From assembly GCF_009737085.1 (NCBI RefSeq), contig NZ_WOVL01000023.1, positions 1-64,000 on the forward strand: 64,000 bases of DNA, given 5' to 3'. Each line of letters begins with the position of its first letter. The stretch's first letter is position 1. Origin of the DNA: Paenibacillus sp. NEAU-GSW1. Its GTDB lineage: Bacteria; Bacillota; Bacilli; Paenibacillales; Paenibacillaceae. A program made the translations under genes and the position numbers. Shown in pieces: positions 36,531 through 44,098 of the stretch. Below the pieces are notes generated by a model. It had not been told where the DNA came from. It was given only the letters and a program-made list of their open reading frames with translations, and did no database searches.

Positions 36531-36572
36531 CCTCCTAAAAAGTTTGCAAAGCAAACTTACTTCGTAAGCCTT
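36531..36572 (-). repeat. SD-proximal hairpin repeat family A (yabS)
   Basis: Minus strand GCTTACGAAGT, AAGTTTGC-TTT-GCAAACTT, then TTTAGGAGG and the yabS ATG. Compared with the BMP copy the stem changed yet still pairs. A further degenerate piece (ACTTTTTAGGCC) lies at about 36575-36590. The rest of 36524-36871, other than the spoIIE terminator, shows nothing I recognise. Confidence 0.8.
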
Positions 36573-36754
36573 GGCCTAAAAAGTATGGCTAGACTGTTTC
36601 TATCAGTTTTGCCCTTTATTAGAAGAGATAAACGACTAGACTCGCAAAAAATATTAGAGAGCGACGCCACCAAATCCGCTCTGCGACACGCTGCCTTTAT
36701 ATCTTCTTTCGGAATCTAGCGCCCCCGATCTTACCTTTATAAGCAAATAAGACG

Positions 36755-36815
36755 CAAAAAGACTCCTTCGACAGCAGCTTCTAAGCGAGCTGCCTGTCGA
36801 AAGAGCCTGCCTGGG
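36755..36815 (-). terminator. Terminator of spoIIE
   Basis: Minus strand long stem GCTCTTTCGACAG..AGCT with AGCT..CTGTCGAAGGAGTC followed by TTTTT. About 60 bp after the stop. Confidence 0.88.
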
Positions 36816-36871
36816 ACCAACTTCCCCGTAGATAGCCTCCATTTGCAACCTCCAAGCGGCCGTTCTTTCCC

Positions 36872-39370
36872 TCAGCTTACCGTGCGCGGGCGCTCCAGCC
36901 GATTCGTCCCCGGCCAGCGAAACGATGCCCATTCCGGCAAATGCTTGTCCACTCTCGCAACGAGAACCGTCATATCGTCAATAATTTCCCCCTCATGGTA
37001 GCGAACGACCGTCTCCAGCAGCGCATCGGCCATTTCTTGCGGGTCACTGGTCCGCAGCTCATGAATAATCCGCTTCATCCACATTTCCTTATTCACGGCA
37101 TGTCCCGGCGCATCGTATATGCCGTCGCTCATCATAATGAGCGTGTCGCCGGGCTGCAGCTGCATCGAGAACGTCTCGATATCGATATCTTGCAAAATGC
37201 CGATCGGCAAGTTGTTCGCCGTCACGGCGATCACCTCGCTGCCCCGCTTGATAAAGCTTGGGGTTGAGCCGATTTTCATAAACATCGTTTTCGCCGTGTA
37301 CAAATCGATAATCGCCAGGTCGACGGTCGCGAACACTTCATCCGAGGAGCGCAGCAGCAGGATCGAATTGACCGATTTTACCGCGAGCTGCTCGTCCATG
37401 CCCGATTGAAGCAACTGCTGCAGAATGGACAGCGCCGCACTGCTCTCCTCCCGCGCCCGCTCTCCGTTGCCCATGCCGTCGCTGATCGCTACGGCGAATT
37501 TGCCATTGCCAAGCTCCAGCATACTGAAGCTGTCGCCCGACAGCAGGTCGCCGCCTTTGGCTGCTCCGGCAATGCCCGTCTCGATTTCGAATTCCTTCGC
37601 CGATCCGAACACAACAAGCGTCGCATCGCCGTTCTTGCTTCCGGCCCGCTCCGATTTCACCGCTACTTGCTCGCCGAGAATATCGGAGAGGAGCGGCGCG
37701 ATAATTTTTCGGCACTCGTCATAGCCCTTCGTGAAATGATGGTACAGCTCAATTTCAATATTGCCCTCCTCCAGATTGATCACTTCGATATCTTGAATCG
37801 ACAAGCCAAGTCCCTCCAGCGCTTCGCGGATCTGCTCTTCCTGCAGATGAAGCGTCTGTCCCTCGCGCTTAATTTCTCCGGCCAGATCCTCCATCACTTT
37901 GGAGACGCCGGACAGCTGTTCGGCAACAAGCTGGCGAGAGTCGAATATTTGCTTTTTCCAGTGCATATTATTTTGATATAGCTCGTACTGCTGCTCCATC
38001 ACGCCAAGCACCTGAGCAGGCTTCACGCAATGGGAAACCCATTTGCGCGGCATCGTTTTCGCGGAAGGCACTCGCCCTTCCTCAACACTCGTAATCATAT
38101 CGGTCATCATTTGATGCGTATGATAAAACTTGCTCTCCCAGCAAGCATCTCTTCGATGGCAATCGATGCAGCTGCGTTCGGCAACTGCATTCATGAAATG
38201 GCTAATTTCTTCCTCGCGCTTCACCGCTGCGGCCGCACCGCTGAACTGGCCGAAGCTGCGCGACAGCTGGCGGAACACTTCGGAATATTGCGATACGCGC
38301 TCAGCCGTTACCTCGCGTACCCTTTTGGCATAATCATGCTGCGACTTGGCATGCTCGTTGGTGCCGGGCACGTATCTGGCGATCGTACGGATCATCACTT
38401 TCGGCGTCAGCATTAGGAGAATCGCAGCCGCGGCCGACTCCCAAGTTGAAGACATGACATCGGACTGGCTTCCGACGTAAATAGCGAGAATCGAAGTGCC
38501 AAGCAGCATTCCGAACGCTACCGCTAATTTGCCCCCGTCACGAAGCAACCCGGCAAGCAGACCGGCGAAAGCAAGCAAGCTCATCTGCACGATTGCCGTC
38601 AGATCGGCCAGGCTCAGAATCAAGCCTGCTATAACGCCGACAGACGCGCCAAGAGGCGCTCCGCCCGCTAGCGCAAACAGCACGAGCATATACCGGGACA
38701 TCACATGCTCAACGGACATGCCATAAACGATCCAGCCGACCGCTCCGGTCATGACCGATGCAAGCATAATCATTAGACAAATAATTTCTTCGTTTTTGAG
38801 CGAAGCTGTTTTCTTCGTCATCGTCAGCACCGGTATCGCCTGAATGAAGACGAGCGTAAGCACGAAGCTGAGCGCCGCTTCGACGACAACCATCATGAAG
38901 TTGTACCAGCTCAGCGCATCGCCGATAAAGATCGAGAACAGCTGTACAACAAGCGTCGAAGCAAATACGAGCAGCGGCGCCGATGAAAGCTCGGCTTTCT
39001 CATACGTCTCCAGTCCTTTAAAGAGCAGGAACAGCGCGGCAAGCTCCATTGCGATCCACATCGGCGACGGCACGGCGGCGAACCAGCTTCCGGCGATAAG
39101 CGATACAGCTACCCACGGGTACGCATCGCGGCGCAAAAAGTAAATAACGGCGAAATAAGCGGCGGCGAACGGCATTAATGACTCCAATATGACAGCCCGT
39201 CCGAGCAAGAAGCCGACCATTACAAGCAGGAACGTCCACTTCTTCGCAAGCAGCAGCTGTATGAACGTCCTTGAGACCGCCCATTCCCTCCCTTGATTGA
39301 TCCATGATCTCCCTCGACCGGCCTTCTTGCCGTCTCCACCTGGAAAAATGACCACGTTCTCCTTATTCAC
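36872..39370 (-). CDS. spoIIE: Stage II sporulation protein E (PP2C-type phosphatase)
   Basis: 832 residues. The N-terminal half is a block of about ten membrane helices (~45-330), then a cytoplasmic regulatory/FtsZ-interaction region, then a PP2C serine phosphatase domain (~590-815). Metal-binding motifs are GDSFSMLELGNGKFAVAISDGMGNG and LIMMSDGIYDAPG, with DDMTVLVARV near the end. SpoIIE dephosphorylates SpoIIAA at the polar septum and so activates sigma-F in the forespore. Start is GTG with GGGTGG upstream. The promoter has the unusual 21-bp spacing known for spoIIE. Confidence 0.96.
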   Translation of the reverse strand: MNKENVVIFPGGDGKKAGRGRSWINQGREWAVSRTFIQLLLAKKWTFLLVMVGFLLGRAVILESLMPFAAAYFAVIYFLRRDAYPWVAVSLIAGSWFAAVPSPMWIAMELAALFLLFKGLETYEKAELSSAPLLVFASTLVVQLFSIFIGDALSWYNFMMVVVEAALSFVLTLVFIQAIPVLTMTKKTASLKNEEIICLMIMLASVMTGAVGWIVYGMSVEHVMSRYMLVLFALAGGAPLGASVGVIAGLILSLADLTAIVQMSLLAFAGLLAGLLRDGGKLAVAFGMLLGTSILAIYVGSQSDVMSSTWESAAAAILLMLTPKVMIRTIARYVPGTNEHAKSQHDYAKRVREVTAERVSQYSEVFRQLSRSFGQFSGAAAAVKREEEISHFMNAVAERSCIDCHRRDACWESKFYHTHQMMTDMITSVEEGRVPSAKTMPRKWVSHCVKPAQVLGVMEQQYELYQNNMHWKKQIFDSRQLVAEQLSGVSKVMEDLAGEIKREGQTLHLQEEQIREALEGLGLSIQDIEVINLEEGNIEIELYHHFTKGYDECRKIIAPLLSDILGEQVAVKSERAGSKNGDATLVVFGSAKEFEIETGIAGAAKGGDLLSGDSFSMLELGNGKFAVAISDGMGNGERAREESSAALSILQQLLQSGMDEQLAVKSVNSILLLRSSDEVFATVDLAIIDLYTAKTMFMKIGSTPSFIKRGSEVIAVTANNLPIGILQDIDIETFSMQLQPGDTLIMMSDGIYDAPGHAVNKEMWMKRIIHELRTSDPQEMADALLETVVRYHEGEIIDDMTVLVARVDKHLPEWASFRWPGTNRLERPRTVS

Positions 39371-39407
39371 TTACGACACCACCCATTCCGAGTATATTGT
39401 GTAACTC

Positions 39408-39440
39408 ATTATAGGAGGTTGTCCGTATGAAGTTTGTCAC
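39408..39440 (-). promoter_or_regulatory. spoIIE promoter with 21-bp spacer
   Basis: -10 TATAAT (39408-39413) and -35 GTGACA (39435-39440) are 21 bp apart. This spacing is known for the Spo0A-activated, sigma-A-dependent spoIIE promoter of B. subtilis. It starts ~40 nt before the GTG. Confidence 0.8.
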
Positions 39441-39475
39441 TTGAAGGAATCGCGGAAAAAGTTTTTTCCGACAAA
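39433..39475. promoter_or_regulatory. Candidate Spo0A boxes upstream of spoIIE
   Basis: TTTGTCGGA on the minus strand (39467-39475) differs by one base from the 0A-box consensus TTTGTCGAA. TTTGTCACT (plus strand, 39433-39441) overlaps the -35. The layout fits Spo0A~P activation. The remaining 39476-39830 contains only weak repeats. Confidence 0.6.
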
Positions 39476-39732
39476 TGGCTCGGTCGCCGCTGCACCCTTG
39501 TCGTCGCTTTGCAAACGCATACGCCGCAAGGGTTTGAACGGCCCGCCTAGTCCATTAGACTGCCGGAGCTTCAACAAAAACCGTCGACGTCTGTTCGATT
39601 CCGTTGGCGAATGCTGGCTTGCCGCTGTCGGTAATGCTGGACTTCCGCCGACACCGCTTGCCGAACATGACGATGGATAGCGGGTTGTATGGCGGTTCAG
39701 CGATTGGTCAAGATTACTCTTGAGGCATTAAC

Positions 39733-39800
39733 GTACTTTTGTACCTTAGAACGGCGGATTCCAGCTCGACTCGGCTTTCTTAGGTACATTTGTACCTTGC
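39733..39800. repeat. Pair of GTACNTTTGTACCTT repeats 51 bp apart
   Basis: CGTACTTTTGTACCTT (from 39732) and GGTACATTTGTACCTT (from 39783) are spaced exactly 51 bp, the same period as the repeats near 17549. Each core is a short inverted repeat. The function is unknown. Confidence 0.6.
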
Positions 39801-39834
39801 ATGCACCAACCGCCTTCACCCCAAATCATGCAAA

Positions 39835-39861
39835 TAAAAAAGCAGAACCGCCAGGTTCTGC
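39835..39861 (-). terminator. Terminator of yabR
   Basis: Minus strand GCAGAACC-TGGC-GGTTCTGC followed by TTTTTT. Confidence 0.92.
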
Positions 39862-39886
39862 TTCGTTCCGGATTATATAATCCAAT

Positions 39887-40390
39887 CTATACCCGTTTGG
39901 CGCCGCGTCCGCCGCGTTTGCCTTCGGTGTTTTTCTTTAGGGATGATATGCGTTCTTCGCTGTCTTTCAGGAAGCGCGACATTTTATCTTCGAATGACGG
40001 TTTTCCGTATGAAGGTCTGCCAGAAGATGGCTTGTTAAAGGGACGTCCGCCTCGATCTTGTCCGCCTCCGCCGCCTCCGCCGCGGTTGAAACGTTCTCCG
40101 CCGCCGCCTCCACCTTGACGTGGTTCGCGTTGCGGCGCTTGTTGGCCTTCTGGCCGATCAATCGCTTGTTTAATAGAAAGTCCGATTTTACCGTCCTTAT
40201 CGACGTTAATCACTTTTACTTTGACGATGTCATCAATTTTCAGGTGATCTTTCACGTCTTTGACGTAGTTATCGGCAATCTCCGAGATGTGAACGAGTCC
40301 TGTGACACCTCCCGACAAGTCGACGAATGCTCCGAAATGCGTAATGCCTGTCACTTTACCCTCTAACTTGGCGCCCACTTCAATTGCCAT
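39887..40390 (-). CDS. yabR: S1-domain RNA-binding protein YabR with RGG-rich tail
   Basis: 167 residues. Residues ~3-75 are one S1 domain (GAKLEGKVTGITHFGAFVDLSGG, TGLVHISEIADNYVKDV, KVKVINVDKDGKIGLSIKQA) close to polynucleotide phosphorylase S1 domains. Residues ~85-125 are a Gly/Arg tail (RQGGGGGGERFNRGGGG, QDRGGRPFN) and the end is basic (EGKRGGRGAKRV). It likely binds RNA; its exact role is unknown. It has its own promoter and sits between divIC and spoIIE as in B. subtilis. The two tRNA genes found there in B. subtilis are absent. Confidence 0.92.
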   Translation of the reverse strand: MAIEVGAKLEGKVTGITHFGAFVDLSGGVTGLVHISEIADNYVKDVKDHLKIDDIVKVKVINVDKDGKIGLSIKQAIDRPEGQQAPQREPRQGGGGGGERFNRGGGGGGGQDRGGRPFNKPSSGRPSYGKPSFEDKMSRFLKDSEERISSLKKNTEGKRGGRGAKRV

Positions 40391-40441
40391 AAAATAAAAT
40401 GTTCCTCCCTAAGATATTTGCTAAATAGCCTCACTATCGTG

Positions 40442-40471
40442 ATTATAACCGAACCGTCAAAGGAAGGTCAA
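40442..40471 (-). promoter_or_regulatory. yabR promoter
   Basis: -35 TTGACC (40466-40471), 18-bp spacer, -10 TATAAT (40442-40447), ~50 nt before the yabR ATG; GGGAGG is the ribosome site. Confidence 0.8.
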
Positions 40472-40495
40472 CAGACGTTCACCCTGTAGGTGCGT

Positions 40496-40813
40496 CTATT
40501 TAATGACTTGGATCGGCTGCTGGCCGTCCTTAACCATTCCTTGTTCCTTTGTCGCCAGCTGCTCAATATATTCCGGATCGTTAAGCCGATCAATCTGCAA
40601 CTGCAGCTGCTTCGTCTCAACAGATGCTTCTTCTAGCTGTTTCTGTACCGTCGACAGCTTCGTTTCCATCGCTTTATGCTCATTCCACTGTCCTATGAAA
40701 GTATAAGCCGCCCAGCACATAAATAGAACACACCCCATTCCCCAAATCCGAAGACGGCGTCTGGTGCCTTGGTTGAATGTTGAGTTGTTCGCTGCTGCTG
40801 AGGCTGTTGCCAT
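40496..40813 (-). CDS. divIC: Cell-division protein DivIC (FtsB-like)
   Basis: 105 residues. A short cytoplasmic basic N-terminus (GTRRRLRIWGMG), one membrane helix (~27-44), and an extracytoplasmic coiled coil (METKLSTVQKQLEEASVETKQLQLQIDRLND) ending in the conserved DPEYIEQLATKEQGMVKDG. It works with DivIB and FtsL in septal peptidoglycan synthesis. Three tandem family A repeats lie in its leader, ending at its ribosome site. Confidence 0.93.
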   Translation of the reverse strand: MATASAAANNSTFNQGTRRRLRIWGMGCVLFMCWAAYTFIGQWNEHKAMETKLSTVQKQLEEASVETKQLQLQIDRLNDPEYIEQLATKEQGMVKDGQQPIQVIK

Positions 40814-40825
40814 AAGCTTGTACCC

Positions 40826-40976
40826 TCCTAAAAAGTTTTGCGAAGCAAAACTTGCTTCGTAAGCATAGACTTTAAGTTTTGCGAAGCAAAACTTGCTTCG
40901 TAAGCATAGACTTTAAGTTTTGCGAAGCAAAACTTGCTTCGTAAGCATAGGCTTCGTTTTGCGAAGCAAAGCCTCT
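40826..40976 (-). repeat. SD-proximal hairpin repeat family A, 3 tandem copies plus a remnant (divIC)
   Basis: AGTTTTGCTTCGCAAAACT on the minus strand occurs at ~40834, 40875 and 40916, exactly 41 bp apart. Each is preceded by GCTTACGAAGCA, and there is a shortened fourth copy at ~40953-40972. Only the copy next to divIC continues into TTTTTAGGAGG. The stretch fills nearly the whole divIC-yabQ gap. Confidence 0.92.
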
Positions 40977-41586
40977 ATTCCCGCTTAAACAATCGTTTCC
41001 ATAGATTCGCAATACGCGATACAATCGCACCCCATTTGGCCGGCAACTGCCACCGTTTAATCATCGGACCAAGCTTCCGCCACAGCGGGCGAACCAAAGG
41101 ACGAAGCATCCAACGGAGCAAAAGCCAAAACGGACGAACCAATTGTAACACAATTTTTAGCAGGAAAATAGTGAGTGCAGTCCCAAATCCAACAATCACC
41201 CGAATCAATTTGTATAGCAAAATAATCGGCTTTACGATAAGCACGTCCACACATTTGATTATAAATCGAATGAGCTTTCTTACTGCCTCGATCACCCATT
41301 TTACGATTGCGATGACGGCTTTGCTGAGCAGCCAGTAATAGCCGAGTACGCCGATCAGCAGTCCAACGAACACATACGCCCGCACTTCGCCGTAGTTGCT
41401 GGCGTATAACACTCGAAAAATGAGAAGCGCTGCCGCTACCCAGTACATCATATCAAGCACGGGAAGCCACCATTTCGGAAATCGCAGCTCGTTCGACACG
41501 ACCCGATATCCGTCGAATACCGCCCCCATGGCGATGCCGGACAGCAGCATCGCGGCCATGGTGAACCATTGCATGCCGAGCGTCAT
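40975..41586 (-). CDS. yabQ: Spore cortex biosynthesis protein YabQ
   Basis: 203 residues. About four to five membrane helices: WFTMAAMLLSGIAMGAVFDGYRVV, VLDMMYWVAAALLIFRVLYASNYG, VFVGLLIGVLGYYWLLS. The long C-terminal basic region (PFWLLLRWMLRPLVRPLWRK) ends in KRLFKRE. In B. subtilis YabQ is made in the mother cell and is needed for cortex formation. It overlaps yabP by 4 bp. Confidence 0.9.
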   Translation of the reverse strand: MTLGMQWFTMAAMLLSGIAMGAVFDGYRVVSNELRFPKWWLPVLDMMYWVAAALLIFRVLYASNYGEVRAYVFVGLLIGVLGYYWLLSKAVIAIVKWVIEAVRKLIRFIIKCVDVLIVKPIILLYKLIRVIVGFGTALTIFLLKIVLQLVRPFWLLLRWMLRPLVRPLWRKLGPMIKRWQLPAKWGAIVSRIANLWKRLFKRE

Positions 41587-41867
41587 TTAAACAGCTTCCC
41601 GAACAAGCCCTTGGATTTGGAGGTGCTTGTGCCGTCCAAATAGGCGAGTGAATGGACGAACCCCTCAATGGCGACGAGCCCCTGCTCCAGGTTGAGATGC
41701 TTAATATGCAGATTTTGTCCTTTGATTGTCAGGAAGCCCAGCTCTGTCTCCAACAGAAACTCTTCGCTGTCGAAGCTTTCCACGTTCAATACGCCGGATA
41801 ATTCGAGCAGCTTACGGTTTAGCATCTTCACTTCCTGACGCTTCTGTCCTTTCACTTGATCATTCAT
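41583..41867 (-). CDS. yabP: Sporulation protein YabP
   Basis: 94 residues, close to the B. subtilis length (100). Contains KMLNRKLLELSGVLNVESFDSEEFLLET and GFLTIKGQNLHIKHLNLEQGLVAIEG, the YabP/YqfC family core. Required with YabQ for cortex assembly in B. subtilis. ATG 41867 is chosen: GGAGGG lies 9 nt upstream; the frame is open to 42026 but has no site and overlaps the next gene's 3' end. Confidence 0.93.
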   Translation of the reverse strand: MNDQVKGQKRQEVKMLNRKLLELSGVLNVESFDSEEFLLETELGFLTIKGQNLHIKHLNLEQGLVAIEGFVHSLAYLDGTSTSKSKGLFGKLFK

Positions 41868-41946
41868 CGACTCGTCCCTCCATCCGCTTCGAATACATCG
41901 AAACATCGCTTGAGACCAGCCTATGAGAAAAGGACAAACATTAGAA

Positions 41947-42561
41947 CTAATGCTTCGCCGCAGACTCCAAATGCTTCGCGCAATTGAAACGTTCGCAGAC
42001 CCAGCCGCCACCCTCTCCCGTTTCACTGCATATCGTCGAAATCGATGTATTAATCAAATGCTCATCGACATAGTCATTCGGCACCCAAGCCTTCATGCAT
42101 TGGCCGATCAGCGCGCCATGGCTGACAACAAGAACATTTTGCCCCGGATGGCGTTCCGCAATTTCCTCCAGTACTTTCGACCCTCTGCCGACGACCGACT
42201 CCGGCGTTTCCCGCTTAAGATCGAGTTCTCTCCAGTTCGCGCCCCACTTCACAATCCGCTCCGCTTCCGTCGTCCCCTCGGTCAAGCCGCCGCTCGCCTC
42301 GCGCAGCCGAGGATCAATGTTCACCTCGCCGATACCCAGATGCTTCGCGACGGTCTCAGCGGTAACTCGCGCCCGCATCAGGTCGCTGGAATAAATGACA
42401 TCCCATTGCTCCCCGCTTAGCCGTCTGCCAAGAAGTTCTGCTTGTTCCAATCCCTCTTCATCAAGCGGGATGTCGGAGTGGCCTTGTGCCCGCCCTTCCT
42501 TGTTCCACGCGGTGCTTCCGTGCCTAATCCATCCGATTTTCGTCGCTATCGTTGATTTCAT
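41947..42561 (-). CDS. Histidine phosphatase family protein
   Basis: 204 residues, phosphoglycerate-mutase-like fold. Catalytic histidine in WIRHGSTAWNKEGRAQGHSDIPLDEEG; second His in VVSHGALIGQCM; YSSDLMRARVTAETVA between them. Substrate unknown; CobC/PhoE/GpmB-type phosphatases are equally possible. Its start overlaps the upstream membrane-protein gene by 38 bp. It is an addition relative to the B. subtilis rqcP-yabP gap. Confidence 0.85.
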   Translation of the reverse strand: MKSTIATKIGWIRHGSTAWNKEGRAQGHSDIPLDEEGLEQAELLGRRLSGEQWDVIYSSDLMRARVTAETVAKHLGIGEVNIDPRLREASGGLTEGTTEAERIVKWGANWRELDLKRETPESVVGRGSKVLEEIAERHPGQNVLVVSHGALIGQCMKAWVPNDYVDEHLINTSISTICSETGEGGGWVCERFNCAKHLESAAKH

Positions 42562-43285
42562 TCGCCGCTACCTCGCTATCCTTTTGTACTGTTTTTATAT
42601 GCAAGTAGATTACGGTTAACAGAACCGTATATACGAGATATAAATAGTCCATCAATACATCATAAATGAAAACAGCCAGCCGTTCATCGGGCAAAATAAA
42701 GCTCAGCCCTTCGCTTATCCCATAGAATGCTGCAAAACCTGCAGCCGTAAACAACACCACATAGCCCAAAAAAGGCCAAAAGCGTCCGATCGACATATTG
42801 CGCCCGACCTCAAGCGGATTCATTACCGACGTGTTCTCTGCTGAAACGACCACAGGCAGCAGCAGCGTCCTCGTTAACATAAGCAATCCGGGTACGACGA
42901 GCAAAATCAAACCCGCCGTTACGATAACGCCTTGCAAAAAATGATAGACAATAATGCGCGGCCATTTGCGCACGCCCCACATATACGAAGCCCAGACGCT
43001 GGCGCTTCCGTCTCGCATTTTACCGATTAAATAATAGACGACAACCGGCGTTAGTAGACTTAAAAATACGGCAGAAACAAATGTATCTGCAATCAGCGAC
43101 GCGGGCGCTTCTCTATCTCCCCAAAAATACGCGTAATTTTTTATGATTTCGACCGGGACGGCCGTTACAGCCGCTATGAGCAGCAAAGCTCCGGCGTTGC
43201 GGAAGAATAGCGATAGCGTTTTGGATATGACGCCCCTTCCGTCTAAACGAAGCTCTGGCAGATGTTCAATCGACGATCTATTCAC
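42524..43285 (-). CDS. Multi-pass membrane protein of unknown function
   Basis: 253 residues, about six hydrophobic helices (NAGALLLIAAVTAVPVEII, FVSAVFLSLLTPVVVYYLIG, FLQGVIVTAGLILLVVPGLLML, FLGYVVLFTAAGFAAFYGI and a last one near 215-235). The central SAENTSVMNPLEVGRNMSIGRFWPFLG pattern recalls glycerophosphodiester-phosphodiesterase membrane-domain or DUF975-type proteins. I cannot assign a function. GTG start after ATCAGG. Coupled to the following histidine phosphatase gene by overlap. Confidence 0.7.
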   Translation of the reverse strand: MNRSSIEHLPELRLDGRGVISKTLSLFFRNAGALLLIAAVTAVPVEIIKNYAYFWGDREAPASLIADTFVSAVFLSLLTPVVVYYLIGKMRDGSASVWASYMWGVRKWPRIIVYHFLQGVIVTAGLILLVVPGLLMLTRTLLLPVVVSAENTSVMNPLEVGRNMSIGRFWPFLGYVVLFTAAGFAAFYGISEGLSFILPDERLAVFIYDVLMDYLYLVYTVLLTVIYLHIKTVQKDSEVAANEINDSDENRMD

Positions 43286-43305
43286 CCTGATCTGTTCCCC
43301 CTATG

Positions 43306-43352
43306 CAAAAAAAAGGCTGTCCGTACGGGCTCAGAGCCTGCCGGACAGCCTT
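43306..43352 (-). terminator. Terminator of rqcP
   Basis: Minus strand AAGGCTGTCCG..CGGACAGCCTT followed by eight T, immediately after the stop of rqcP and ahead of the membrane-protein gene. Confidence 0.92.
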
Positions 43353-43356
43353 ATCG

Positions 43357-43635
43357 TTACCAGCCGAGATCGTTCTCGCGCGGGCGCTGTTCTTCTCTCA
43401 ATAACGTGTAGAGTTCACCGGCTTCATCCTTACGGGTCGTTTCCGCAATCCGCTCGACGCGAACGGTTACGTTCTTCTGCCCGTATTGAATTGTGAGCTC
43501 ATCCCCGATCTTAACGGTGCTGCTCGCTTTCGCTTCGCGGCCGTTGATCCAGACGCGTCCTTGCTCGGACACATCCTTAGCGACTGTACGCCGCTTGATC
43601 AACCGGGACACTTTGAGAAATTTATCAAGTCTCAT
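43357..43635 (-). CDS. rqcP: S4-domain protein RqcP (YabO)
   Basis: 92 residues. The S4 RNA-binding motif fills the N-terminal half (RLDKFLKVSRLIKRRTVAKDVSEQGRVWINGREAK), followed by VKIGDELTIQYGQKNVTVRVERI. In B. subtilis RqcP works with RqcH on stalled 50S subunits to add C-terminal alanine tails. 5 bp after the HU gene, so co-transcribed with it. Confidence 0.94.
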   Translation of the reverse strand: MRLDKFLKVSRLIKRRTVAKDVSEQGRVWINGREAKASSTVKIGDELTIQYGQKNVTVRVERIAETTRKDEAGELYTLLREEQRPRENDLGW

Positions 43636-43640
43636 TGAAA

Positions 43641-43913
43641 CTACTTGATAGCGTCTTTCAGTTTGTTGCCTGCTTTAAATGCAGGAACTTTGGATTCTGG
43701 GATGGAGATTTCTTTACCCGTTTGCGGGTTGCGGCCTACGCGGCCGGAACGTTTACGAGTTTCGAAAGTACCGAAGCCGATCAATTGTACTTTATCTCCG
43801 CCGGCAAGAGCTTCTGTAACTTCACCAAGGAAGCCGTTCAATACAGCTTCTACGTCACGTTTAGTCAAGCCGCTTTTTGTTGCAATGTTGTTGATCAGGT
43901 CTGTTTTGTTCAT
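43641..43913 (-). CDS. hbs: DNA-binding protein HU
   Basis: 90 residues, the standard HU length. NKTDLINNIATKSGLTKRDVEAVLNGF at the N-terminus and the DNA-binding arm FETRKRSGRVGRNPQTGKEI, then FKAGNKLKDAIK. Major nucleoid protein. In B. subtilis hbs lies elsewhere; here it is between mazG and rqcP. Its leader carries two family A repeats and a sigma-H-like promoter. Confidence 0.97.
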   Translation of the reverse strand: MNKTDLINNIATKSGLTKRDVEAVLNGFLGEVTEALAGGDKVQLIGFGTFETRKRSGRVGRNPQTGKEISIPESKVPAFKAGNKLKDAIK

Positions 43914-43921
43914 TATTAATT

Positions 43922-44006
43922 CCTCCTAAAAGTTTTGTTTGTAAAGCAAAACTCACTTCGTAAGCCTAAGCTTAGTTTTATAAAGCAAAACTTACTTCGC
44001 AAGCTT
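43922..44006 (-). repeat. SD-proximal hairpin repeat family A, two copies (HU gene)
   Basis: Proximal copy on the minus strand: AGTTTTG-CTTTACAAA-CAAAACT, then TTTAGGAGG and the HU ATG. Distal copy: AGTTTT-GCTTTAT-AAAACT. Both follow GAAGT(A/G)AG or GAAGTGAG flanks like other family members; loops vary while stems stay paired. Confidence 0.8.
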
Positions 44007-44098
44007 TGAATTTGCCCTTGTCTCAAGCCGGTTCGGATATGCCGCCACCTGAAGCCGAGTGGGAAATTTTACTGGTAAACATGTTATACGAAGAATAG

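Noticed and set aside
39371-39886. Possible tRNA genes between spoIIE and yabR, as in B. subtilis
   Set aside because: A TTCGATTC stretch (near 39594) recalls a T-loop, but the flanking bases do not pair and no acceptor or anticodon stems can be drawn on either strand.
40826-40976. Family A repeats as a CRISPR array
   Set aside because: Units are contiguous 41-bp tandem repeats with no unique spacers, and single copies occur at other loci before ribosome sites.
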